The position numbers and the translations under genes were made by a program. Source: Leptospira ilyithenensis (lineage in GTDB: Bacteria; Spirochaetota; Leptospiria; Leptospirales; Leptospiraceae). Taken from it: a DNA stretch of 64,000 nucleotides. Shown in pieces: positions 21,237 through 31,054 of this stretch (the stretch's first letter is position 1; each line of letters opens with the position of its first letter). Where the stretch lies: contig NZ_RQHV01000036.1 in NCBI RefSeq assembly GCF_004771005.1, positions 124,001 to 188,000 of the forward strand, given 5' to 3'. The notes below the pieces were generated by a model. That model did no database searches. It worked only from the letters and a program-made list of their open reading frames with translations, and was not told where the DNA came from.

Positions 21237-24200
21237 TTTAGGAAGGAAGATTTGAAACTCAGTTCCGTTTTTGGAAGTGAGAAAACGAATTTCTCCTTCG
21301 TGTTTTTCTATTACTCTTTTGACGATATCGAGCCCGAGCCCGCTTCCTTCTCCGGGTGCCTTTGTTGTGAAAAATGGCTCGAAGATGCGGGGTTGTATTT
21401 CAAGCGGAATCCCGAACCCGGTATCTTTTATGGAAACAGTAATATAGTTTTCCATATTTTTGATTTTAATCGTCAAGGTTCCTTTGTAATTCATCGCCTG
21501 GATCGCGTTGAAGATGAGATTTGTCCAAGCTTGCATCAAGTCATCCGCATAACATGGAATATCCGGACAATCTTCGAATTCTTTAATGACTTCTATTCCT
21601 TTTTTCAATTGGTTTTGATGGATTGTTAATACTGTTTCCAGGTTTTTTACAATATTTGTAAGTGTTTTCATTCCTGAAATATCAATGTGAGAAAAGTTTT
21701 TTAAAGCATATACGATCTTTGCAATGCGACCTATGGACTCCCGAATGGAATTCAAATGTTGAAAAGACCGTATATGATACATTCCAAAGGTAAAAATCTC
21801 GTAAAAATCCTGATACTTCGTAAATGATTTGATTTGATCCAGACTGTCCTGAATGCCCATATCAACAATTTCATCGGCGATATAAGAAGGATTTTTTACA
21901 TTTAAGAGATTCAATTCTTCCGTTAGGTTTTTTTTGAGCTTACGCGCTTCCATCCCATGCCGCATATTATCCAGACGAGATGAAACTTGAATCCATTCCT
22001 TCACTTCTTCCAATATATTTTCCGGTGAAGCTTTGAATAATTGAATGAAGTGATGTAAATTGGACTGAAGATTTTCCAAGCTATCTTGGATGAGCTCGCT
22101 AGAGGCTTTCATCGCTCCGATAGGATTGTTGATTTCATGTGCAATACCCGCAATCAATTGTCCAAGAGATGCCATCTTTTCGGAGAGTATCAATTTGTTT
22201 TGAGTCTTTTTCAAAGTATCGATTGCAAATTCGAGTTCTGCTTTCTGATCTTGGATCAAACGGTTCCTCTCTTCAATGTCTTGTATCGCGCGCCTAAGTG
22301 TTTCCGCTTCCTTCAGTGAAGAAAGATCCAATACGGAAAGTAGAAATCTTTCCTGTTTTCCTATAATAAAAAGCCTGCCTGAAACGAGCAGGGGAATCCT
22401 TTTGCCGTTTATTGTAATTCCTTCGACCGAAATAGGAACTACGGAATCATCAAGATTTACAGTAAGATCTTTGATGAGTGACGGTCTGGAAAACAATTTA
22501 TCTAGGGAGTATCCCAATATTTCGTGTTTTTCAAACTCAAATAACGTATGTAATGCTGGGTTTGTGTCTAAAATTTTCCCGTCGGAAGGATCAATGATTA
22601 GCACAGGTTCGTTTGTCAGTTGATAAAAAGTTCGAAATCTCTCTTCGCTCGATTTAAGTTCTTCTTCATAAAGACGTTTTTCGTTAACATCTTCCATGAC
22701 TCCGAACATATGAGTGATTTTCCCGAAATCATTCTTTAGAAAAGTTCCTCTGTCTTCCAGATAGATATAGCTTCCGTCTTTTCTGCGGAAACGGTAAATA
22801 TCGTTGTATATTCCGGATCCGATTTTTGCCGATTCATAAAGTAATTTGGAATTTTCTCTTTCATCCGGGTGAATCGAATTGAACCATTCTGTCAGATTGA
22901 AAACTTTAAATTCTTCCTCCGAATACCCTGTAACTTTCGTTATGGCACCTGCCCAGATTATATTTTCAGTGGTCATATCGACTTCATATAACATTTGACC
23001 GGTTTGTTCTGCAACGATTCTGAATCTTTCTTCGCTCCTTCTTATTTCTTCTTCGGCTAATCTTTTGGCAGTCACGTCTTCCAAAACTCCGAACATTCTG
23101 GTAGAATGAAAATGATCTCCTTTTACATAGACACCTCTTTCATTAATGTCGATATAATTTCCGGCTTTGGTTTTAAATCTATATGTGTCTTTAAAGGAGA
23201 TCTCGTTTTGAATGGAAGATTCAAGATTTTTCTGAACCCGAAAAAGATCATCAGGGTGGATTAATTTTTCCCAGCCGGAGATATCCGGATCGAATTCCAT
23301 TTTTGTATAACCTAATACTTCTTTAATGGCACCTTCCCAGTATATCTTTCCTGACGGGATATCATATTCATAAACGATGAGACCTGTTTGTTCCGCTATA
23401 GTTTTGAAACGAAAATCGTTTTCTTTTAGATAGATTTCCTGTTGTTTAAGTTTCGTTACATCCTGTGCGATTCCCAAAATTTCTTCCACTTTCCCTGTTG
23501 TTTTGTTTAATCTGAAAACGGTCTCCCAAGTATGCAGCCAAAGATATTCGCCTGTTTTTTTTCTTAAACGGAATTCCAATTCTTTCGAATGTATATTTGG
23601 ATTGTTTAATATGATTTGCAAATGTTCTCTTAAATTGTCCGTATCTTCCGGATGGATATGGGAATTAAGCAAGTCGGTCGAATTGAAGGAAGAAAATTCA
23701 GTTTCCTGATAGCCGAGTAGGTTTTCAAAATTATTATTAAAATAAGTATAGGAGCTTTCTTCTAAATTTAAAATATATAAAATGCCCGGAAGGGTTTCGG
23801 TAATCCTGGTAATCAAATCTTTGTTTTTTATGATTTGTTTTTCCAATTCCAAAACTTTTCTTTTATCCTTAATCAGCCCTCTTACATGCAAACTACCGTC
23901 AAAATAAGGAAGAGCAATAGTATGGATCTCGCAAGGAATGGCCTCACCGAATTTATCCTTATGTGTCCAATCAAAGATGCAGGCACCTGTTTTGATCGTT
24001 TCCATAATATAGAACATGGCAGCTTCTTTTGAGTGTTGGCCATCCGGTTGGTATTCGGGACTAAGGCTATAAGGTGTCATTCCGAGTAATTCATTTTTAT
24101 TATATCGGAAAAAATCACATGCGCTCGGATTTGCTTCTACAAAGAAACCACTGATTGGGTCAAATACAACGATCGCGTCCGTATCAAGCTCGAACATCTT

Positions 24201-24311
24201 GCGATATCGCTCTTCCGAAATCTGAAATAGTTTACTATTACTAATTTCTTTTTCTAGGGCTGCGATTCGATCCAGAGCTTCTTCAAATGTCTTTGGCTTC
24301 GGATGATCCAT
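21234..24311 (-). CDS. Cytoplasmic multi-PAS sensor histidine kinase
   Basis: The 1025-residue protein has no membrane helix or signal peptide. A short N-terminal coiled coil leads to five consecutive PAS domains (roughly 30-150, 170-290, 300-420, 430-550, 555-665), the third and fourth nearly duplicates (RFKTIAEQTG / RFRIVAEQTG). The H box is SLGQLIAGIAHEINNP near residue 735 and the ATP lid is FEPFFTTKAPGEGSGLGLDI near residue 975. About 150 residues separate the H box from the usual second HisKA helix region, a longer linker than normal. No receiver domain or response regulator is nearby, so it is an orphan kinase. It is divergent from a cyclase gene with a 72-base spacer. Confidence 0.9.
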   Translation of the reverse strand: MDHPKPKTFEEALDRIAALEKEISNSKLFQISEERYRKMFELDTDAIVVFDPISGFFVEANPSACDFFRYNKNELLGMTPYSLSPEYQPDGQHSKEAAMFYIMETIKTGACIFDWTHKDKFGEAIPCEIHTIALPYFDGSLHVRGLIKDKRKVLELEKQIIKNKDLITRITETLPGILYILNLEESSYTYFNNNFENLLGYQETEFSSFNSTDLLNSHIHPEDTDNLREHLQIILNNPNIHSKELEFRLRKKTGEYLWLHTWETVFRLNKTTGKVEEILGIAQDVTKLKQQEIYLKENDFRFKTIAEQTGLIVYEYDIPSGKIYWEGAIKEVLGYTKMEFDPDISGWEKLIHPDDLFRVQKNLESSIQNEISFKDTYRFKTKAGNYIDINERGVYVKGDHFHSTRMFGVLEDVTAKRLAEEEIRRSEERFRIVAEQTGQMLYEVDMTTENIIWAGAITKVTGYSEEEFKVFNLTEWFNSIHPDERENSKLLYESAKIGSGIYNDIYRFRRKDGSYIYLEDRGTFLKNDFGKITHMFGVMEDVNEKRLYEEELKSSEERFRTFYQLTNEPVLIIDPSDGKILDTNPALHTLFEFEKHEILGYSLDKLFSRPSLIKDLTVNLDDSVVPISVEGITINGKRIPLLVSGRLFIIGKQERFLLSVLDLSSLKEAETLRRAIQDIEERNRLIQDQKAELEFAIDTLKKTQNKLILSEKMASLGQLIAGIAHEINNPIGAMKASSELIQDSLENLQSNLHHFIQLFKASPENILEEVKEWIQVSSRLDNMRHGMEARKLKKNLTEELNLLNVKNPSYIADEIVDMGIQDSLDQIKSFTKYQDFYEIFTFGMYHIRSFQHLNSIRESIGRIAKIVYALKNFSHIDISGMKTLTNIVKNLETVLTIHQNQLKKGIEVIKEFEDCPDIPCYADDLMQAWTNLIFNAIQAMNYKGTLTIKIKNMENYITVSIKDTGFGIPLEIQPRIFEPFFTTKAPGEGSGLGLDIVKRVIEKHEGEIRFLTSKNGTEFQIFLPK

Positions 24312-24344
24312 TTATCAGCCTTCAGTTTTAATAAAAAATTTACT

Positions 24345-24373
24345 TTGACAATCTAAAATTTTGAAATGATATA
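24345..24373 (+). promoter_or_regulatory. Promoter of the cyclase gene, probably giving a leaderless mRNA
   Basis: TTGACA (24345-24350), 17-base spacer, GATATA (24368-24373); TATAGT at 24370 with a 19-base spacer is the alternative. Transcription would start at about 24380, within a few bases of the ATG at 24384, and no Shine-Dalgarno is present. Confidence 0.55.
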
Positions 24374-24383
24374 GTTTCACATT

Positions 24384-25037
24384 ATGGGTCAAAAACGTAC
24401 TATTGCCACTTCTGCCTCGGAAGAAAGACTCGAAAAACTTTTAGAAGAAAGACTGAAATCAGGTGCGAATCAAACCATTATAGACAATCGGATTTGGGAT
24501 CTTTTTGGTGAAACTTGGTGTGTAATGTTTACGGATCTGTCTGGTTTTTCCCGTGGAGTTGCCCAATTCGGGATTATTCATTTTTTGCAAACAATCTATG
24601 AATCTCAAAGGATTCTAATTCCAGTATTGGATGAATACGATGGGATTTTATTGAAAGACGAGGGTGATAGCTTTTTGGTTTTATTTCGAAATACGAATAA
24701 GGCAATTCAGTGTGCCATCCAGATGCAGAAAACCGTAAAAAAGTATAACGAAGGTAAGCTGGCTGAGGAACAGATTCTGTTATGCGTTGGTTTGGGATAC
24801 GGAAAGATTTTGAAGATCGGAGATACTGATGTTTTCGGATCTGAAGTGAATGCGGCTTCCAAGTTGGGAGAGGACACAGCAAAAGCTTGGGATATTTTAG
24901 TAACCAGTTCCGTAAAAGAAAATGCTGAGACTGTTGTTGATTTCGATTTTGAAGAGATAGAAGATGTTCCACCCGGTGCCGACGGAGCCTTTCGCCTTAT
25001 GTATTCATTAGATGATTCAAAGTGGGTTGTTTTATGA
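24384..25037 (+). CDS. Class III adenylate/guanylate cyclase domain protein
   Basis: A soluble protein of 217 residues consisting of an N-terminal helix of about 45 residues and one class III nucleotidyl cyclase homology domain. The two metal-binding Asp are present (D51 in FTDLSGF, D95 in EGDSF). K91 and D149 occupy the purine-specifying positions in the way expected for ATP. N156 of the transition-state pair is present, but the following Arg is Lys (K160 in VNAASKL). Dimerisation would give two identical sites. The Lys may lower activity or be normal in this subfamily. Its stop overlaps the next ATG (ATGA), so it is coupled to a small membrane protein. No ribosome binding site precedes the ATG. 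Confidence 0.85.
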   Translation: MGQKRTIATSASEERLEKLLEERLKSGANQTIIDNRIWDLFGETWCVMFTDLSGFSRGVAQFGIIHFLQTIYESQRILIPVLDEYDGILLKDEGDSFLVLFRNTNKAIQCAIQMQKTVKKYNEGKLAEEQILLCVGLGYGKILKIGDTDVFGSEVNAASKLGEDTAKAWDILVTSSVKENAETVVDFDFEEIEDVPPGADGAFRLMYSLDDSKWVVL

Positions 25038-25354
25038 ATTCTTCACATAATGAAACCATGGCATTGTTCGGGATTTATCTTTTACTTCCGTATGTTACTT
25101 TTTTCGTTTTTTTACTTTCATACTTTGTTCTATTTTTAATTATAAAACTTTCCAAATACGACTTACGGTTTTTCTTTTTTCCTTCTTTTTGCTTTGCTCT
25201 TCCTTTTTCGGTAGTTGTCGGTTCTTTCTGTTTTTATCTAAGTATTGCATTACACTTGCAAACTGCAATTGTCTTTTGGATGATTTTATTTTTTTGCCCT
25301 CTGATCGGAATTTTAATTTCAAAAAGAATTTTTATTACAAAAATATCCGAGTAA
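25034..25354 (+). CDS. Small membrane protein of unknown function
   Basis: The predicted protein of 106 residues consists almost wholly of three membrane helices (about 10-35, 48-70 and 76-96) ending in a short basic tail. The ATG at 25034 overlaps the stop of the cyclase gene as ATGA, which favours this start over the GTG/ATG further upstream and implies translational coupling. I do not recognise a family. It is followed within 5 bases by a similar small membrane protein. The nearness suggests a membrane partner of the cyclase, but that is inference only. Confidence 0.62.
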   Translation: MNSSHNETMALFGIYLLLPYVTFFVFLLSYFVLFLIIKLSKYDLRFFFFPSFCFALPFSVVVGSFCFYLSIALHLQTAIVFWMILFFCPLIGILISKRIFITKISE

Positions 25355-25358
25355 AACT

Positions 25359-25658
25359 GTGTTGCTTTATTTTATACTTTTTCATCCCGTTCTTACTTTG
25401 GCCGTCTTTCCTTTTTATTGGTTGGTTCATTTTATTTTAGCTACAAAGTATAAGTTGAAGTATGATTTTCTGCTTTTTTATTTTGCTGGCTTTACGTTTA
25501 CCATTTTAGGCATGCCCCTGACATTTTTTTTTCTATCATTTCCTTTTGTTTGGTTGCAATGGTTGTTTGTAGTCATATCTTATCTGCTGCTTTTGGTTGC
25601 GGGAGCGTTTGCTTCGATTATCTATATCAGCAGAATCAGTATAAAAATTCAAAAATAG
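25359..25658 (+). CDS. Small membrane protein of unknown function
   Basis: A 99-residue hydrophobic protein with about three membrane helices and a basic C-terminus (SRISIKIQK). The start is a GTG at 25359 (or the next codon, TTG), only 5 bases after the preceding membrane protein gene; its size and organisation mirror that gene, so the two could be diverged duplicates. Its last 23 bases overlap the convergent helicase gene. No family is recognised, and a strong ribosome binding site is missing, so the start is uncertain. Confidence 0.55.
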   Translation: MLLYFILFHPVLTLAVFPFYWLVHFILATKYKLKYDFLLFYFAGFTFTILGMPLTFFFLSFPFVWLQWLFVVISYLLLLVAGAFASIIYISRISIKIQK

Positions 25659-27480
25659 TTCTATGTTCCCCTATGATTTGAACCGTTTCAAATAATCTTG
25701 AGTATACTTTATCCGAACTTAAAGTGACACTGTCTCCTACCAGGATGAGAGTTGATTTAGCTCTTGTTAGCCCCACATTAAGTCTTCGGTAGTCTTTTAA
25801 AAAGCCTATTTCTCCCTCTTCGTTCGTCCTGACAAAGGATAGAATGATTGTGTCAGCTTCCCTTCCTTGAAAAGAATCAATGGTTTGAACCAAAGGAAGG
25901 TTTGCCATATTCGTGAATTCCTTGTTTATTTTCTCTTTGATCAAATCAATCTGCGCACGATAAGGGGAAAGAATCGCAATGGAGGATTTGTTGATATCAT
26001 TTTTTAGAAGTTCCAGAATCAAATCCGCTTCCGTTGTATTGTATGTGGATTCGTCTTCTTCTCCGGTTTCTTCCGATGCATCCGAGCCTGCTGTATCAAT
26101 CCAAAAAATATTTTTGTCAGAGCCTAAGACGGATTTGATATTTGAACTCTCCGAAGGAGAGAGGGTATCACTTGTGATCACCTTGGAATCATAAAATTCC
26201 CGGTTGGAAAAGGTCAAAATATCATTATGCATCCGGTATTGTGTTTCTAAAAATACGGTTCTTGTCCCGTCATCCCCTTCAATCCCTTTTTCCAGAAATG
26301 ATTTTGTTTGAGAAGTATCTGCATCCAGGAAAGTCGGAGGAAGCTGTTTCGGATCACCTGCGAAGATGATTGTCTCTCCCATAAGGATTGCCATATAACA
26401 GGCGCTTTCCCAAGCCTGTGTAGATTCGTCTACAACTACTATGTCGAACTTTTTACCTTCCTCAAAAAAATTCCAAGCACCTAGAAACGTCGATACTACC
26501 AGATCGGCGTTTGCGATGATTCTTTCTTTCACTCTTTTTTGGGAGCTGCCGATCAATTTAATAAGTTCTTTTGCTTCTTTCTGGAGTTGTTTCCTTTCTT
26601 CTCTTTCTTCCGCACCAAAATTTCTTTTCCAGGCGAACGCTTTCTTTTTCAGGTTTTGCCATTCTTTCCGCCAAATGTTGATTTGTTTTTGTTCTTCGGA
26701 TTCTTCAAGAGCGGTATCCAATAAATAATCATGGACGGACTCTTTGATTTTTGCGGAATTTCCCAAACGCAGTGGCCTTAGCCCCATACTTGCGGTTTTT
26801 TCTACCAGATAATCAGTCGCAAAATTGGTGGGAGCAAGAGCTAGAATCGATTTTCCTTGCGCTTTCCACTTTTGAATGGATTCTGCTAGAACCGTCGTTT
26901 TACCAGTGCCAGGTGGTCCGTATAAAAAACAGTAATCGTTGATATCCAATAATTTTTCAGAATAAGAAATTATGTTTTTAAGTTTGGGCGGGCTCGGCTT
27001 TTCATTTTTATGAAAGCCTAAAATCCAAGAGAGTAGGTCACGCGCTCGTTTGTCTTTTTTTTGGATTAGCGTGTCAATTGCTTCCAAGTAAGCATCGTAG
27101 GTTGACTCGGAATACCAAGGGGAAAGAGTGAATGAGTTTTCTTCGGGAACTTCTATTTCACCTTTGTATTGTAATACGATATATTTTTCCTTTACTTGGT
27201 AAACTTGTACGACAAGTGAAAAATCCTCTTTTTCCAGTAGAGCGGGAACACCTTGTCTCAACCAGGATTTATGTGTGATCGTGCCCGAAACAGACAAGGA
27301 AATTCTCCATATATCGCCTGTTATATATAAGTGGTCTTCAACGGATAACCCTTTGATGTTGTTTTTGAGATTTGATTTTTCTTCTTGAAATAAATTTCGC
27401 TCTAATTCTCTTTCTAAAATAACCGAACTTTTTATGATTTGAAGTGCTTCGTCCAGACTCTTTGGAATTGTATTATTCAT
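25636..27480 (-). CDS. UPF1/IGHMBP2-like superfamily 1B helicase
   Basis: The 614-residue protein carries the DNA2/NAM7/UPF1 helicase core: Walker A in FLYGPPGTGKTT (near residue 190), DEAQ-like Walker B in VVVDESTQAWE, motif III GDPKQLPPTF, motif IV region QYRMH, and C-terminal motifs V/VI in VQTIDSFQGREAD and VGLTRAKSTLILVG. An N-terminal region of about 170 residues contains the OB/1B-like barrel. Such enzymes unwind RNA or DNA 5' to 3'; bacterial members have unclear roles. It starts inside the end of the TPR gene (8-base overlap) and forms a two-gene unit with it. Confidence 0.9.
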   Translation of the reverse strand: MNNTIPKSLDEALQIIKSSVILERELERNLFQEEKSNLKNNIKGLSVEDHLYITGDIWRISLSVSGTITHKSWLRQGVPALLEKEDFSLVVQVYQVKEKYIVLQYKGEIEVPEENSFTLSPWYSESTYDAYLEAIDTLIQKKDKRARDLLSWILGFHKNEKPSPPKLKNIISYSEKLLDINDYCFLYGPPGTGKTTVLAESIQKWKAQGKSILALAPTNFATDYLVEKTASMGLRPLRLGNSAKIKESVHDYLLDTALEESEEQKQINIWRKEWQNLKKKAFAWKRNFGAEEREERKQLQKEAKELIKLIGSSQKRVKERIIANADLVVSTFLGAWNFFEEGKKFDIVVVDESTQAWESACYMAILMGETIIFAGDPKQLPPTFLDADTSQTKSFLEKGIEGDDGTRTVFLETQYRMHNDILTFSNREFYDSKVITSDTLSPSESSNIKSVLGSDKNIFWIDTAGSDASEETGEEDESTYNTTEADLILELLKNDINKSSIAILSPYRAQIDLIKEKINKEFTNMANLPLVQTIDSFQGREADTIILSFVRTNEEGEIGFLKDYRRLNVGLTRAKSTLILVGDSVTLSSDKVYSRLFETVQIIGEHRTIFEFLY

Positions 27481-28324
27481 CTTCCCATTCTATATTTTCT
27501 AAAGTTGTAAAAAAACCATTTCTGAGTAACGGAGCAAAGTCAATGAAATCATGGGCTTTCAAAGATAAAGAATCTTCGTAAGAGTAGGCTTGAATCAGAT
27601 TCTGTGCCGCCTCATCGATTAATCCAAGTCTGCATTGAGCTCGTGCCAATATCAAGAGGATGTCCGGATCTATCTCTCCTCTGTATTCCAGAAAGTAATG
27701 AATGCTTTTCAGCGCATTATCGGGGTCTTCCAACTCAAGGTAACACAGAGAGAGTACATCGTAGTGAAGAAAGTCTTCTGCTCTCGACATCTTCAATGAT
27801 TTTTTTAAACAAGCGAGCGATGAGTTAAAATCTCCTCTGGAAAAATAGAGAGAGCCTAGTTCCGCCCAGATATCCTTTCTGTCGATCCCTCTTGCCCGGG
27901 TTAGTTCATCCTGGGAAAGAGCGAGCTTCAGAATTTCAATAGCTTCTTCGGATCTTTCCGTATCTTTTAAGAGAGAGGCAAGGATCAGGTAATTTTCCAA
28001 GTAAGTGGGAAATTCTTCTATTCCCTTTGCGAGTAGGTTTTTTGCCGCTTTATAACGCTTTGTCTTAATTAGATATTTAGAATATACGACAGTACTTAAT
28101 GGAGCCTTGGGGAACGAGGCAAGGATTTCCTGGAATAGGGAGTCGGTTTCTTTGGGATTGCCGACAGAATGCAAACACCAGGCTTTTTTCGCTTTAATTT
28201 TAATCAGGGAGGCTTGGCTCTGGGTATGTTGCTCGCTCTGAGTGTATAAATTGAAAGCCTTGGTGAATTCTTTCTCTTCCTCCCTTTCTTTTGCCTCCCG
28301 AATCAGTGTAAAAAAATAATTCAT
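27473..28324 (-). CDS. TPR-repeat protein
   Basis: The 283-residue, signal-less protein is built of tetratricopeptide-like helical pairs (recognisable examples: GNPKETDSLFQEILASFPKA, NYLILASLLKDTERSEEAIE, ARGDFNSSLACLKKSLKMS-like and YLELEDPDNALKSIHYFLEY segments), about six to seven repeats. TPR proteins mediate protein-protein contacts; the partner is unknown. Its stop codon overlaps the start of the UPF1-like helicase by 8 bases, so both products are probably made together and could interact. The start ATG at 28324 is 83 bases from a divergent small ORF. Confidence 0.85.
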   Translation of the reverse strand: MNYFFTLIREAKEREEEKEFTKAFNLYTQSEQHTQSQASLIKIKAKKAWCLHSVGNPKETDSLFQEILASFPKAPLSTVVYSKYLIKTKRYKAAKNLLAKGIEEFPTYLENYLILASLLKDTERSEEAIEILKLALSQDELTRARGIDRKDIWAELGSLYFSRGDFNSSLACLKKSLKMSRAEDFLHYDVLSLCYLELEDPDNALKSIHYFLEYRGEIDPDILLILARAQCRLGLIDEAAQNLIQAYSYEDSLSLKAHDFIDFAPLLRNGFFTTLENIEWEDE

Positions 28325-28407
28325 TTTTTCTAGAAATGACTCAAGGTTTTCGGGATACTGTCGAACTTAAGACTGGGGAGTATAGAACCCAAATAGGAGG
28401 GGGATAT

Positions 28408-28562
28408 ATGATCAACAATGCAATTAGCCTCCAGAGTGTTACGAATTTACCGAAAGAGATTTTTAAACAGAATAGCGAATTGTCCGAAAAACTGATGAAA
28501 ATGGCCGTTGAAGAGAAAATAACAGCGCAAGTTTCTCCCCAAAGGCTCCTAGACATTTACTG

Positions 28563-28566
<4 letters not shown>
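28408..28566 (+). CDS. Small protein of unknown function (52 residues)
   Basis: An ATG at 28408 preceded by a near-perfect AGGAGGGGG site opens a frame of 52 residues (MINNAISLQSVTNLPKEIF at the start) ending at a TAA that overlaps the convergent crotonase stop by 4 bases. A longer frame from 28336 exists but lacks such a ribosome binding site. The protein is mostly helical and soluble with a C-terminal Cys. I recognise no family. The strong translation signal is the main reason to believe it is a gene. Confidence 0.55.
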
Positions 28567-29395
<829 letters not shown>

Positions 29396-29399
<4 letters not shown>

Positions 29400-30322
29400 G
29401 CGGGTTGTGCCTCTTTTTGCCAGAGTTTTCCTCGAACCATCATTATCACACCTGCAATTATCAATGCAAGAGATATATATTGAGATTGGGAGAATCCATG
29501 CCAATAGTATCCTGTCAGAAAGGTAGGATTGCCACTTGCGTCGGGAATATTTACCATATTAGGCGGGTCGATAAACGGGAAAACCGCTTTGTTTACTCGT
29601 AAAAATTCGATAGAGAGTCGGGCAATTCCATGGATGATTAGAAACTGAGCTCCGATGCTTAATTTCTTAAAATTTTGGTAACGGGCCCAATATTGGAAAT
29701 AAGCAAAATATACGAATGCCATAATTGATTCCATGACCGGAGTATTCCAGACGGGAACACCGGAAGGGTGGGCGCCATGGAAATTAAAAACGAAAAAAGG
29801 AATGTTCGCGTCCGTTGCAAATCCGTAACATCCGTCTCCGCTGATAAAACATCCCAATCTGCCGATCGCATAGCCGATGCTAACGGACGGGATGACCGCA
29901 TCCAGATATGCTGCAGTATCCAGTTTGAAGTATTTGAAATAAAGTATGATGAAGGTCATTCCGAAAAGTAAGCCTCCGAAAAATACCAATCCCCCTCCGC
30001 TAAACAAGGAAGACCAAAGTCCGGGCTGGCCCGGAAATCCATTCCAATGAGTGAGAGGATAAATAAATCTGCCTTCGTATCCGGGAACATTTACAAAAAT
30101 CTGGTCCCAAATTTCAAAAATAAAAAACACTTTTGCACCGATTAAAGTGCCTAAAATTCCAAGAAATATCAACCAATCGGAATGGCTTGGGTCTAGTTTT
30201 TTTCTAGCTAATTCTTTCGGTAAAGCATAAGAACCGACAAGAAATGCCAACATCATCAGAAGGCTAAAAGTGGAAAGTCCTTCCCATCCGAATGGGTTAG
30301 GTATTGGAATTCGATCAATCAT
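29396..30322 (-). CDS. lgt: Prolipoprotein diacylglyceryl transferase
   Basis: A 308-residue polytopic inner-membrane enzyme that attaches diacylglycerol from phosphatidylglycerol to the lipobox cysteine of prolipoproteins, the first step of lipoprotein maturation. The Lgt signature is seen as [18 protein letters not shown], with the conserved Arg and the following acidic residue; seven hydrophobic helices are apparent. It would serve the lipoproteins encoded in this window (8648, 18798, 20658). The ATG start lies about 40 bases from a set of inverted repeats in the intergenic region. The stop is coupled to the crotonase start. Confidence 0.93.
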
Positions 30323-30361
30323 AGGAATAAGCTAGAAAGGATAGGGGAGAGTGAAAAGGAG

Positions 30362-30424
30362 AATTTAAAAGAAAGGGATTCAAACTTTCTTTTAAATTAG
30401 ATCTGAAAAGGGGGAAATTCAAAC
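30362..30424. repeat. Tandem palindromic motifs between lgt and the DUF1564 gene
   Basis: AATTTAAAAGAAAG (30362-30375) and CTTTCTTTTAAATT (30385-30398) form a perfect 14-bp inverted repeat with the 9-base loop GGATTCAAA. A second, degenerate copy follows at about 30404-30430 (GAAAAGGGGGAAATTCAAAC then TTTTTC). Both divergent genes start outward from here, so the element is in promoter space, not at a gene end. Confidence 0.5.
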
Positions 30425-30468
30425 TTTTTCGAACCAGACGGATTAGTTTTGTAACTATATAGCTTTAT

Positions 30469-30987
30469 ATGGCTAAAAAACCAACTCATCTCAGTCATCC
30501 GATCTGTATCAACGTTTACAACAATGTTTCAAAAATGGATCGATATACTTCTATCGGTGCAATGTTCCTAGTGCCTGCTCATCTTCAAATGAAATTGGAA
30601 TCTTTGGTCCGAAATCGAACCTTTGCACAGGCATTTCGTTCGCTTTTGCGAAATTATGCGGAGTCTACAGTGCATTGTCGCGGGGTAAGGGTTACTTCGG
30701 TGAATCGAGCTTATCAGTCGGAAGGTTTGAAATTGAAAAGAATCGGGGTAAAGGTTAGGGAGGTGGATTTAATTGAATTTGGTGTGATAGCGACTTATCT
30801 TGGCGTTTCGAAATGTTGGTTGTTTTCATATATGCTGGAGATGGATGAGATTGGGTGGGGGGAGGTTTTGGGAGAGATGGGGATGGTTAGACCTCTAGCC
30901 CTCCTCCCCCGGCTCAAACTCACCCTCACTACAAAACCTTCCTGGCCAGGCAGTTTCTTTCGAGTTCGTCTGATTTACAGATTATAA
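30469..30987 (+). CDS. DUF1564 family protein (Leptospira-specific)
   Basis: The 172-residue protein matches the leptospiral multicopy DUF1564 family: a YQSEGLKLKRI segment mid-protein followed by D-x-IEFGVIATYLGVSKCWLFSYMLEMD. The N-terminal region about residues 30-70 resembles a ribbon-helix-helix-like DNA-binding fold, and a regulatory role has been guessed for the family; the function is unknown. The last 30 residues or so, after GEMGMVRP, are Pro/Leu/Thr-rich, come from very C-rich DNA and do not look like family sequence, so the native stop may have been lost. The gene stands alone between intergenic repeats. Confidence 0.78.
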   Translation: MAKKPTHLSHPICINVYNNVSKMDRYTSIGAMFLVPAHLQMKLESLVRNRTFAQAFRSLLRNYAESTVHCRGVRVTSVNRAYQSEGLKLKRIGVKVREVDLIEFGVIATYLGVSKCWLFSYMLEMDEIGWGEVLGEMGMVRPLALLPRLKLTLTTKPSWPGSFFRVRLIYRL

Positions 30988-31054
30988 TCCTGGTTTTCTT
31001 TAGTATTTATCCTAGGACGATTTAATTTATGTTAGTTGCTCTCGTGACATTATA

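Noticed and set aside
21225..21629. 134-residue plus-strand frame at the kinase 3' end
   Set aside because: Antisense to the HATPase domain and begins inside the terminator.
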